NCBI GenBank assembly: GCA_030427585.1
Contig: JAUIBW010000013.1
Coordinates: forward strand, 62,001 to 126,000
From: Bacteroidia bacterium
GTDB taxonomy: Bacteria > Bacteroidota > Bacteroidia > Flavobacteriales > Flavobacteriaceae
Direction: 5' to 3'
Length of the DNA: 64,000 bases
Position numbers and translations under genes: made by a program. This document shows positions 51,855-59,035 of this stretch, in pieces. How positions within the stretch are numbered: the stretch's first letter is position 1; the number at the start of each line of letters is the position of its first letter. The notes below the pieces were generated by a model that saw only the letters and a program-made list of their open reading frames with translations, was not told where the DNA came from and made no database searches.

Positions 51855-52412
51855 TTGACAAAGAAAAGAATTGTAATTACCGGAGCACCGGGAACAGGCA
51901 AGACCTCAGTTATCCATAAACTTGAAGAAACAAATTTTTTCTGTTTTCATGAGATTATACGAAGTATGACTCAAGAAGCATTAAAAAGTAATAACTCTAA
52001 GGTTATTGTTTCTAACCCCATAATTTCTGTTTCTGACCCTTATCAATTTAATACACAAATCCTTAACGGAAGGATTGATCAATTTAAAGATGCTATATCC
52101 CAAAAAGAAGATCTTATATTTTATGATAGAGGTATACCAGATGTCCTGGCGTATATGAACTACTTTAATCAATCATATGATGACAATTTTATAAATGCTT
52201 GTAAGAATCATATGTATGATCAGGTTTTTTTATTGCCACCATGGGAAGATATCTACGTATCAGACAATGAACGTTATGAAAGCTTTGAACAAGCAAAAGA
52301 AATTCATCATCATCTGCTCGAAACTTATAGTCAATTAGGTTATGATTGTATCGAAGTACCTTTTGGGACTATACAGGAACGTTATGATTTTATTCTCAAA
52401 AACATAAAATAA
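51855..52412 (+). CDS. AAA_28-type P-loop NTPase
   Basis: The 185-residue protein has a P-loop GAPGTGKTS at 10-18 and LIFYDRGIPDVLAY as likely Walker B and effector region, typical for the AAA_28 (NadR-like kinase) group. The start must be TTG at 51855 because there is no in-frame ATG near the fold's first strand. It ends 1 bp before the recQ gene and could be co-transcribed. The substrate (a nucleotide or small-molecule kinase substrate) is unknown. Confidence 0.75.
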   Translation: MTKKRIVITGAPGTGKTSVIHKLEETNFFCFHEIIRSMTQEALKSNNSKVIVSNPIISVSDPYQFNTQILNGRIDQFKDAISQKEDLIFYDRGIPDVLAYMNYFNQSYDDNFINACKNHMYDQVFLLPPWEDIYVSDNERYESFEQAKEIHHHLLETYSQLGYDCIEVPFGTIQERYDFILKNIK

Positions 52413-52413
52413 T

Positions 52414-54321
52414 TTGCTAAAATCTCCTCTTAAAATATTACAACACTATTGGAAATACAATAGCTTTAAGCCATTGCAAGAAGAGATTATCGCTGCAGTA
52501 CTTGAAGGAGAAGATACTTTTGCATTACTCCCTACCGGCGGAGGGAAATCAATTTGTTTTCAGGTGCCTGCTCTAATAAAGGAAGGTATTTGTATTGTTA
52601 TTTCTCCGTTAATTGCATTAATGCAGGATCAGGTACTGCACCTTCAGCAAAAAAACATAAAAGCAATTGCATTACCTAGTGGCATTAAATATTCAGAATT
52701 AGATACTTTGCTTGATAATTGTATTTATGGTAATTACAAATTCCTTTATCTTTCTCCAGAACGTCTTCAACAAGATATTGTGCAGGAACGATTAAAACAG
52801 ATGAATATTAATCTTATTGCAGTAGATGAAGCACACTGCATTTCGCAATGGGGAAATGATTTTAGGCCTTCTTATAAGAAAATAGAAGTGCTGAGAAAAA
52901 TACATCCTGCTGTTCCTGTTATTGCATTAACTGCTTCTGCCACCAAAGAAGTAGTAGATGATATTGTGACAGAACTCGATCTTTTTCAACCTAAAATATT
53001 TAAACAATCATTTTTTAGACCTAATCTGGGATATAGAGTAGAAAATGTAATCGATAAAAAGTATAAACTAACTCAAATTTTAGATCAATACCCAGGAACT
53101 TCGATCGTTTATGTTCGAAATAGAAGATCTGCTGTTGAGTTGAGTGAGTTCCTTAATGCAAGTGGATATTCGGCAATATACTATCATGGTGGTGTAGATG
53201 CACAAGAAAAAACCAAACGATTTAACCAATGGTTAAAAGAAGAAATTAGAGTAATGGTTGCTACAAATGCTTTTGGCATGGGAATCGATAAGCCCAATGT
53301 ACGTACCGTAGTCCATTATACGATTCCAGAAAGTATAGAAAGCTATTTTCAGGAAGCTGGTAGAGCTGGTCGTGATGGCAAACCCTCTTTTGCCTATCTT
53401 TTAAAAAACACAAATGATAATCAGAGATTACATAATCAATTTATAAAAGTATTACCTGGTATAGATGAAGTAAAACTAGTCTATAGAAAGCTATGTAACT
53501 ATTTTCAGATATCATATGGTGAAGGAGAACAGACTGTTCATAATTTTGAATTCAACACATTTTGTAAAACGTATGAGTTAAATACACTCATTACCTATAA
53601 CACATTACAATTTTTGGATCGCTGCGGTGTCATTAGATTTATGCAACGATATACCAAAAAAAGCAGTGTTTATATTCTAACAACTGGAAATCACCTTTTA
53701 GAATTCCTAGAAAATAACAAAGAATACGAGCTAATTACTAAGGCCATCCTAAGAACATATGGCGGTATTTTTGACGAAAAAGTAACAATTAATCTGCCTT
53801 TGATTGCTTCTAAAGTAGGAAGACCCGAAACAGAAGTTGTTACTGTATTGCATAAACTACACGAAGCCGAATTACTAGAATTTATATACAAAATTTCTGA
53901 TGCAGAAATCATCTTCTTATTACCCCGTGAAGATGATCATACCATTAATAGTATTAAACACCATTTAATAAAACAAAATACTTCAAAAATAAAAAAGGTA
54001 GAAGCGATATTAAGATTTACAGAAAATAATACGAAATGCAAAAGCAGGCAGCTACTTCAGTATTTTGGAGAAAAAGAAACCACAGATTGTGGTATATGTA
54101 GTTTTTGTATCACCAAAAAAAATAATACTACACCAATAGATCTTCATAAAATACAAGACGATATTATAAGGCTTTTAGAAAGAAAAAACTTATCTTCAAG
54201 AGATTTACTGGCACAGTTGGCATATCCCGAAAAATTAGCCTTACAAGTATTACGGGAAATGAACGAACATCAAATTATAAGGATCAATCACGATAATCAC
54301 TATCAATTAGCACAAAAATAA
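52414..54321 (+). CDS. recQ: RecQ-family ATP-dependent DNA helicase
   Basis: The 635-residue helicase unwinds DNA 3' to 5' in repair and replication restart. Motif I TGGGKS is at 41-46, motif II DEAH at 138-141, and the motif V/VI region ATNAFGMGIDKPNVR ... QEAGRAGRDG is intact. The zinc-binding tail has CKSRQLLQYFGEKETTDCGICSFC with four Cys, and a short winged-helix-like C-terminus follows. No HRDC domain is recognisable. The start is TTG at 52414, giving MLKSPLKILQHYW as in homologues. Its stop overlaps fmt by one base. Confidence 0.9.
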   Translation: MLKSPLKILQHYWKYNSFKPLQEEIIAAVLEGEDTFALLPTGGGKSICFQVPALIKEGICIVISPLIALMQDQVLHLQQKNIKAIALPSGIKYSELDTLLDNCIYGNYKFLYLSPERLQQDIVQERLKQMNINLIAVDEAHCISQWGNDFRPSYKKIEVLRKIHPAVPVIALTASATKEVVDDIVTELDLFQPKIFKQSFFRPNLGYRVENVIDKKYKLTQILDQYPGTSIVYVRNRRSAVELSEFLNASGYSAIYYHGGVDAQEKTKRFNQWLKEEIRVMVATNAFGMGIDKPNVRTVVHYTIPESIESYFQEAGRAGRDGKPSFAYLLKNTNDNQRLHNQFIKVLPGIDEVKLVYRKLCNYFQISYGEGEQTVHNFEFNTFCKTYELNTLITYNTLQFLDRCGVIRFMQRYTKKSSVYILTTGNHLLEFLENNKEYELITKAILRTYGGIFDEKVTINLPLIASKVGRPETEVVTVLHKLHEAELLEFIYKISDAEIIFLLPREDDHTINSIKHHLIKQNTSKIKKVEAILRFTENNTKCKSRQLLQYFGEKETTDCGICSFCITKKNNTTPIDLHKIQDDIIRLLERKNLSSRDLLAQLAYPEKLALQVLREMNEHQIIRINHDNHYQLAQK

Positions 54322-55268
54322 TGAGAGACTTACAAATCCTGTTTATGGGGACACCGGATTTTGCCGTTGAAACCCTAAAAACCATCATAGAAAATAAATA
54401 TCATGTCGTTGGGGTTATTACTGCTCCCGATAGACCAGCGGGAAGAGGTAGAAAACTTAAAGCATCTGCTGTTAAGGAATATGCGCTATCCAAAAACCTA
54501 AAAGTTCTTCAGCCAACAAATCTAAAGGATGAGGGTTTTGTTGAAGAATTAAGAGCTTTGAGAGCTAATCTTAATATAGTTGTTGCTTTTAGAATGCTTC
54601 CAAAAGTAGTTTGGGATATGCCAGAGTATGGTACTTTTAATTTACATGCATCTCTGCTTCCGGATTATAGAGGTGCGGCACCAATTAACTGGGCTATTAT
54701 TAATGGAGAGCAAAAAACCGGAATCACGACTTTCTTTATTGACGAAAAAATAGATACTGGCCACCTTATTTTTCAGAAAGAAGTTGAAATAAAAAATGAT
54801 GATACTGCCGGAATACTACATGATAAACTAATGAAAAAAGGTGCTGATTTGGTATTAGATACCATAAAAGCAATAGAAAATGATTCGGTAACAGTAATCC
54901 CCCAACCCAAAAACAGTGCTTTTAAAACGGCATATAAGCTAAATCGTGAGAACACCAAAATTAATTGGGAAGACAATCTATATACTATTCATAACCTGAT
55001 TAGAGGACTAAGCCCTTATCCTACTGCCTGGTGTAAATTGTATAATAAAGGAGTGTCTGAAAATATAAAGATTTACAATGCCCAACCTATCGAAGAAGCT
55101 CATACGCTTGATATAGGAAAAATTATTATTGAAGATTCTACAATCAAAGTAGCTGTAAAAAACGGATACATTATATTGAAAAAACTTCAACTCCCTGGTA
55201 AAAAAGCTATGGAGTCGCAAGCATTGTTGAATGGTTACGTTTTCTATAGAGATGCAAAAATGTGTTAG
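54321..55268 (+). CDS. fmt: Methionyl-tRNA formyltransferase
   Basis: The 315-residue enzyme formylates initiator Met-tRNA. The N-terminal domain has MGTPDFAVETL, the 10-formyl-THF catalytic residues N107 and H109 in FNLHASLLPDYRGAAPINWAI (abridged), and the Asp in the DTGHLIFQ motif. The C-terminal OB-like domain binds the acceptor stem. Its ATG overlaps the recQ stop (TAATG), so translation is coupled. It is the last gene before a promoter for HU. Confidence 0.95.
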   Translation: MRDLQILFMGTPDFAVETLKTIIENKYHVVGVITAPDRPAGRGRKLKASAVKEYALSKNLKVLQPTNLKDEGFVEELRALRANLNIVVAFRMLPKVVWDMPEYGTFNLHASLLPDYRGAAPINWAIINGEQKTGITTFFIDEKIDTGHLIFQKEVEIKNDDTAGILHDKLMKKGADLVLDTIKAIENDSVTVIPQPKNSAFKTAYKLNRENTKINWEDNLYTIHNLIRGLSPYPTAWCKLYNKGVSENIKIYNAQPIEEAHTLDIGKIIIEDSTIKVAVKNGYIILKKLQLPGKKAMESQALLNGYVFYRDAKMC

Positions 55269-55369
55269 CCCCTGTGTAGTATAGGGTTTAAAAATCTATC
55301 TAAAACAACATCGGTTATTAACAATCGCATTGAGTTATCAACAAATCCCTGTATTTACTGGGCCAATCC

Positions 55370-55399
55370 TTGCATGAATCATAAATCCGTATAAATTTG
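55370..55399 (+). promoter_or_regulatory. HU-gene promoter, -33 TTG and -7 TAAATTTG
   Basis: TTG at 55370-55372, 19-bp spacer, TAAATTTG at 55392-55399, an exact TAnnTTTG match, 57 bp before the ATG at 55456. This is one of the two clearest promoters in the window. Confidence 0.7.
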
Positions 55400-55455
55400 T
55401 AAAGCGTTTAACATAAAAGATTGGTTTAACCAACAATTAATTTAAAAACAGAATT

Positions 55456-55728
55456 ATGAACAAAACAGAATTAATCGATGCAATGGCAGCTGACGCTGGA
55501 ATTACTAAAGCAGCGGCTAAAAAAGCCTTAGAATCTTTCTTAGGAAACGTTGAAGGTACTCTTAAAAAAGGAGGACGTGTTTCTTTAGTAGGATTTGGAT
55601 CTTGGTCAGTTTCTAGAAGAGCTGCAAGAGAAGGTAGAAATCCACAAACTGGTAAGACTATTAAAATCGCTGCTAAAAACGTTGTTAAGTTTAAGGCTGG
55701 TGCTGATTTATCAAGTTCGGTAAACTAA
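55456..55728 (+). CDS. hup: HU-family nucleoid protein
   Basis: The 90-residue protein is a standard HU/IHF fold: NKTELIDAMAADAGITKAAAKKAL, the GRVSLVGFGSWSV hinge, and the DNA-binding arm with GRNPQTGKTIKI. It bends and compacts DNA as a dimer. It is preceded by a strong promoter and followed by a strong terminator, so it is monocistronic and probably highly expressed. Confidence 0.96.
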   Translation: MNKTELIDAMAADAGITKAAAKKALESFLGNVEGTLKKGGRVSLVGFGSWSVSRRAAREGRNPQTGKTIKIAAKNVVKFKAGADLSSSVN

Positions 55729-55751
55729 TCAGTTCGTTTTCGATATTATCT

Positions 55752-55780
55752 AAAAGCTCCCAAAATTGGGAGTTTTTTTT
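55752..55780 (+). terminator. Intrinsic terminator of the HU gene
   Basis: CTCCCAA (55757-55763) pairs with TTGGGAG (55766-55772) across a two-base loop, followed by eight T. Confidence 0.88.
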
Positions 55781-55861
55781 ATGATTTTTAGGCAAAAAAC
55801 ACCTAACTACTTTGATTATTAGAAATAATTATTTAGATTTAAGATAAGTAAAATTGTTAGT

Positions 55862-56422
55862 ATGATATCACTACAACCATCAAAAGGACATTTATTAATC
55901 GCTGAGCCATCTATTATAGGAGATGTGTCTTTTAATCGTTCGGTTGTTCTTTTGGCGGATCATAGTGAGCAAGGATCTATTGGTTTTATAATGAACAAAC
56001 CCCTTGAGTATTTTCTTGCTGATCTGGTTCCTGACATTGAAATGGAATTTAAGATTTATAACGGAGGACCAGTTGAACAAGACAACCTGTATTTTATACA
56101 TAAAGTTCCTGATTTAATTCCTAACAGTGTAGAAATATCTGGAGGTATTTATTGGGGAGGAGATTTTTCTATTGTCTCCAGACTTATTGTCGAAGATAAA
56201 ATCACTCCAAATGAAATCAGATTTTTCCTAGGGTATTCTGGATGGGATTCTAAGCAACTTAACCAGGAACTCGAAGCCAACTCATGGGTAATTGTCGAAA
56301 ATAATTACAAAAAGAATATTTTCGGAAAATCCTGCGATACTTTCTGGAAAGAAAAAATGATAGAACTAGGAGGGGAATATGTCCTTTGGTCTAATGCTCC
56401 AGAGAATCCTACTTACAATTAA
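55862..56422 (+). CDS. YqgE/AlgH family protein
   Basis: The 186-residue protein matches the DUF179/AlgH fold: GHLLIAEPSIIGDVSFNRSVVLLADH, SIGFIMNKP, YNGGPVEQDNLYFIHKV, and FFLGYSGWDSKQLNQEL (shown in part). These proteins are broadly conserved and not characterised. It ends overlapping the convergent aminotransferase by 4 bp. The role is unknown, and regulatory functions assigned to Pseudomonas AlgH are not transferable with certainty. Confidence 0.9.
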   Translation: MISLQPSKGHLLIAEPSIIGDVSFNRSVVLLADHSEQGSIGFIMNKPLEYFLADLVPDIEMEFKIYNGGPVEQDNLYFIHKVPDLIPNSVEISGGIYWGGDFSIVSRLIVEDKITPNEIRFFLGYSGWDSKQLNQELEANSWVIVENNYKKNIFGKSCDTFWKEKMIELGGEYVLWSNAPENPTYN

Positions 56423-57267
56423 TTTCCTAACCTTATCCTGGTATTTAATATTCCTAACAATCTCTTACTTGTTTTAGAGGTATACTCCTTTTTTCTAAAC
56501 TTGGTAATTGGTAAAATCCCTGTAATTACATTTGTAACAAATAATTCATCTGCTTTTTGTAACTCAAAAGGAGAAATAGAAGCTTCTTCCAATTGGTATT
56601 CTGGTAATTTTTCAAGAATTCTTAATAATTGAGTTCTCAATATACCTTTTAAGCACCCATCTGTTATTGGAGGTGTTTTTATTGTATTATCTTTTACAAG
56701 AAATAAGTTGCCATTTAAAGCTTCAATAATCATTTTGTTAGAATTGATTAGCAAACAATTATCAAATCCATTTTCCCTGGCAAAAATCCCACCAAGAACA
56801 TTAACCAATTTATTTGTTGATTTTATCGTAGACAGCATATCTGTACTTACATAATGATCTTTAAAAAGAGTAACTTCATATTTCTGATCAGAAATCGTAT
56901 AAAAGTTAGATTGTAATTGAGAAGCCAATATATTGTATTCTATATCACTAGAAGCCGGCGTATATAGCCCGCCAGCCACTCTATTTACCATTAATTTTAT
57001 CCTTACCGAAGCGTTCATTAATTCATTTACTGTGATAAGATCTATGATTTCCTTTTCCAAAAATTCTGGGGTAAACGACATGGGGATTTGCATTCTAAGA
57101 ATACGCATCGAGGCCATTAACCGAAAATAATGATCTTCCCAAAATAAAATAGTTCCAGCATTAACTCTAATTGTTTCAAATAAAGCATCTCCGTATGCAT
57201 ATCCTCTATTATCAATAGCCAATACTGCTTTATGATCTTCTAGTAAATTTCCGTTGATATTAACCAT
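56419..57267 (-). CDS. Class IV PLP-dependent aminotransferase
   Basis: The 282-residue fold-type IV enzyme shows GYAYGDALFETIRV near residue 22, the PLP-linked Lys K149 in the IKSTNKLVN motif, and IIEALNGNLFLV for the phosphate-binding loop with the conserved Glu. Members transaminate branched-chain or D-amino acids, or act as aminodeoxychorismate lyase. The sequence is divergent, so the substrate is open. Convergent with YqgE (4-bp overlap) and 63 bp downstream of the START-like gene on the same strand. Confidence 0.87.
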   Translation of the reverse strand: MVNINGNLLEDHKAVLAIDNRGYAYGDALFETIRVNAGTILFWEDHYFRLMASMRILRMQIPMSFTPEFLEKEIIDLITVNELMNASVRIKLMVNRVAGGLYTPASSDIEYNILASQLQSNFYTISDQKYEVTLFKDHYVSTDMLSTIKSTNKLVNVLGGIFARENGFDNCLLINSNKMIIEALNGNLFLVKDNTIKTPPITDGCLKGILRTQLLRILEKLPEYQLEEASISPFELQKADELFVTNVITGILPITKFRKKEYTSKTSKRLLGILNTRIRLGN

Positions 57268-57330
57268 AAAAAATTCCCATAAATTTTAATGTTTATGGGG
57301 TATAAAGATTTGTATTATAAAAAGGAAGAA

Positions 57331-57723
57331 TTATGCCGAACCTAATACATGTTTTAGATTTCCAATCATATTATCCCATAGCATTTTGCTTTCATCCATT
57401 TCATCATCTTCAGAATAATCAGTAACCATAAGAGAAACATCTTTGGTTATTTCATCAACCTGAATACGCATTTCAAAGAAGTAATCATTTCCGTCATCTT
57501 CATCTTCTACCCATCTAAACTTTACCCGTTCGCCACTTTTTTTACTTAAAAGTTTTGCATCTTCTTCAGAATCATCCCAGATAAAAGTAAACAACTCTCC
57601 TCTTGAGTTTACATTATCTGCAAACCACTCGGAGAGTCCCGAAGGTGTAGATATATATTGATATAATAGTTGCGGTGATGACTGTACCACAAATTCAAGT
57701 TCATATTTAGTTTTTTCAGACAT
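57331..57723 (-). CDS. START-like domain protein (SRPBCC superfamily)
   Basis: The 130-residue protein has the pattern YELEFVVQSSPQLLYQYISTPSGLSEWFADNVNSRG (given in short) and FTFIWDDSEEDAKLLSKKSGERVKFRWVEDED with an acidic C-terminal region. It belongs to the START-like group seen across Flavobacteriia, probably a ligand-binding helix-grip fold. No signal peptide. Function unknown. It shares its promoter region with tRNA-Met in the opposite orientation. Confidence 0.85.
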   Translation of the reverse strand: MSEKTKYELEFVVQSSPQLLYQYISTPSGLSEWFADNVNSRGELFTFIWDDSEEDAKLLSKKSGERVKFRWVEDEDDGNDYFFEMRIQVDEITKDVSLMVTDYSEDDEMDESKMLWDNMIGNLKHVLGSA

Positions 57724-57807
57724 ATCATTAATTGTTGGTAAGCCAATATATAGATTAATTACCGACTTTAAAAGTACATTGAAAAAAAAATTAATTATGC
57801 ATTATTG

Positions 57808-57838
57808 TTTGCGTGATTCTATTTTGTTTTTATATTTG
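57808..57838 (+). promoter_or_regulatory. tRNA-Met promoter, -33 TTTG and -7 TATATTTG
   Basis: TTTG at 57808-57811, a 19-bp spacer, and TATATTTG at 57831-57838 give a consensus Bacteroidota promoter. It lies about 83 bp upstream of the tRNA at 57922. Confidence 0.75.
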
Positions 57839-57921
57839 CACCCTCCTTAACAATACTATAAAAAGTATTCTAATATATCAGATCTTTTTTAATGATCTGA
57901 TTACATAAAAATAAGGAATAT

Positions 57922-57995
57922 GGCGAGGTAGCTCAGTTGGTTAGAGCGTCGGATTCATAACCCGGAGGTCACGAGTTCAAATCTCGTTCTCGCTA
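57922..57995 (+). tRNA. tRNA-Met (anticodon CAT), elongator type
   Basis: The 74-nt gene folds into a full cloverleaf. Acceptor GGCGAGG pairs with TCTCGCT, the D-stem is GCTC/GAGC, the anticodon stem TCGGA/CCCGG with loop TTCATAA, a 5-nt variable loop and the T-stem ACGAG/CTCGT with TTCAAAT. Anticodon is CAT. G at position 1 and the elongator-type C11-G24 pair exclude initiator tRNA. The A31-C39 mismatch in the anticodon stem is unusual but small. CCA is not encoded. tRNA-Ile(CAT) is less likely. Confidence 0.95.
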
Positions 57996-58011
57996 CTAAG
58001 GTTAACAAAGG

Positions 58012-58041
58012 AAAGCTGACTTATACAAGTCGGCTTTTTTT
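58012..58041 (+). terminator. Intrinsic terminator after tRNA-Met
   Basis: AAAGCTGACTT (58012-58022) pairs with AAGTCGGCTTT (58027-58037) with one G-U pair, loop ATAC, then a T-run to 58041. Confidence 0.85.
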
Positions 58042-58055
58042 ATTTAGTTCAGAAA

Positions 58056-58628
58056 ATGTATTTTTATGTTGTGGGGATATTTACAGATCATAATGCAGAT
58101 ATTGTTCAGATCATAAGCCTTCCTTTAGAACTGATCGGGTTTGTTTTGGCGTTTATTGAAGTACGTCAACCATCTAAAGCAGATCGTATTGAAAAAGGGA
58201 TCGATATTTTAATTGATCGGTTATTCAACATCATTAAAAAGCGTAGCCCAAAAGATGGTACATCGTTACCTCTTGCTATTTTGATGTATCTTTCTGTCGC
58301 AGCAGCATTATTAGGCTGTTTTTGGATTTGTCAGAAATATGTGCCCATCTTATATGAACGCTCTAAAGATTATTTTTTTGATTACTTTGATTATTTTGCT
58401 TGGTTTGTTGGATGGCTTGGTATTATATTTTCGAGTATGGGTATTTTAATATTTGTTTTTTTTATTGTGATAACAATTCTATTAATTATTTTAAAAATTA
58501 TTGCCCTTATTTTAAATTACTTAGATCGATATGCTCATGGCAGAGCTTTGGGTGCATTCGGTTTAATCCTAGCTTTGTTTGGGCTTATTGGTGAAATCTT
58601 TCAAGTTACGGTAATGATAGTTAATTAA
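58056..58628 (+). CDS. Hypothetical membrane protein with four to five helices
   Basis: This 190-residue protein has hydrophobic segments near 20-35, 78-92, 112-132, 133-152 and 168-186, separated by a basic loop (about 38-70, RQPSKADRIEKG). No known domain or signal peptide. It starts 14 bp after the tRNA terminator, so it needs a promoter close to its start or read-through. Function unknown. Confidence 0.65.
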   Translation: MYFYVVGIFTDHNADIVQIISLPLELIGFVLAFIEVRQPSKADRIEKGIDILIDRLFNIIKKRSPKDGTSLPLAILMYLSVAAALLGCFWICQKYVPILYERSKDYFFDYFDYFAWFVGWLGIIFSSMGILIFVFFIVITILLIILKIIALILNYLDRYAHGRALGAFGLILALFGLIGEIFQVTVMIVN

Positions 58629-58690
58629 TATCATATGCAGTAACTAATTTCTTCTTTTTACTTATTTCAGAAAACACATACTATTAACAA

Positions 58691-58915
58691 CTAATGTTGT
58701 TCTCTAAATGATTCTGGAGAAATAGATACATATTTCTTAAAAAACTTCCAGAAATAGGTAGAATCTTCAAAGTGTAACTCAAAAGCAATCTCAGATACAC
58801 TTTGTTTGCCAAAAATCAGAAATCGTTTAGCTTCTAAAATGACACGTTCTCTAATCAATTCTTCTGCTGTTTTTCCTGTTGATTTCTTTACTGTACTATC
58901 AATATCAATATTCAA
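58691..58915 (-). pseudogene. C-terminal remnant of an AraC-family regulator
   Basis: The ORF translates to 74 residues equal to the end of an AraC HTH domain: GKTAEELIRERVILEAKRFL, FGKQSVSEIAFELHFEDSTYFWKFFKKY (shown in part), and SPESFREQH. The frame continues upstream for only about 25 residues with no AraC similarity, then reaches a TAA near 58995. The ligand-binding half and the first HTH helix set are missing. It is most likely a decayed gene, not a functional short regulator. Confidence 0.7.
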
Positions 58916-59035
58916 AGTTAGATATCGGTTGTCAATATATGTGTATATAAGGATTACGGTTGTTTCTGTACTTTTTACAAAATTTTATCTTTACATTATA
59001 AAATATAGAACCTAAATTAAAAGAATATACCAATG

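Noticed and set aside
57922..57995. Initiator tRNA-fMet
   Set aside because: Position 11-24 is C-G and the anticodon stem lacks the three consecutive G-C pairs, so the elongator type fits better.
58691..58915. Functional short AraC-type regulator
   Set aside because: Only the end of the HTH region is present, no partner domain is upstream, and a stop codon lies about 80 bp before the fragment.
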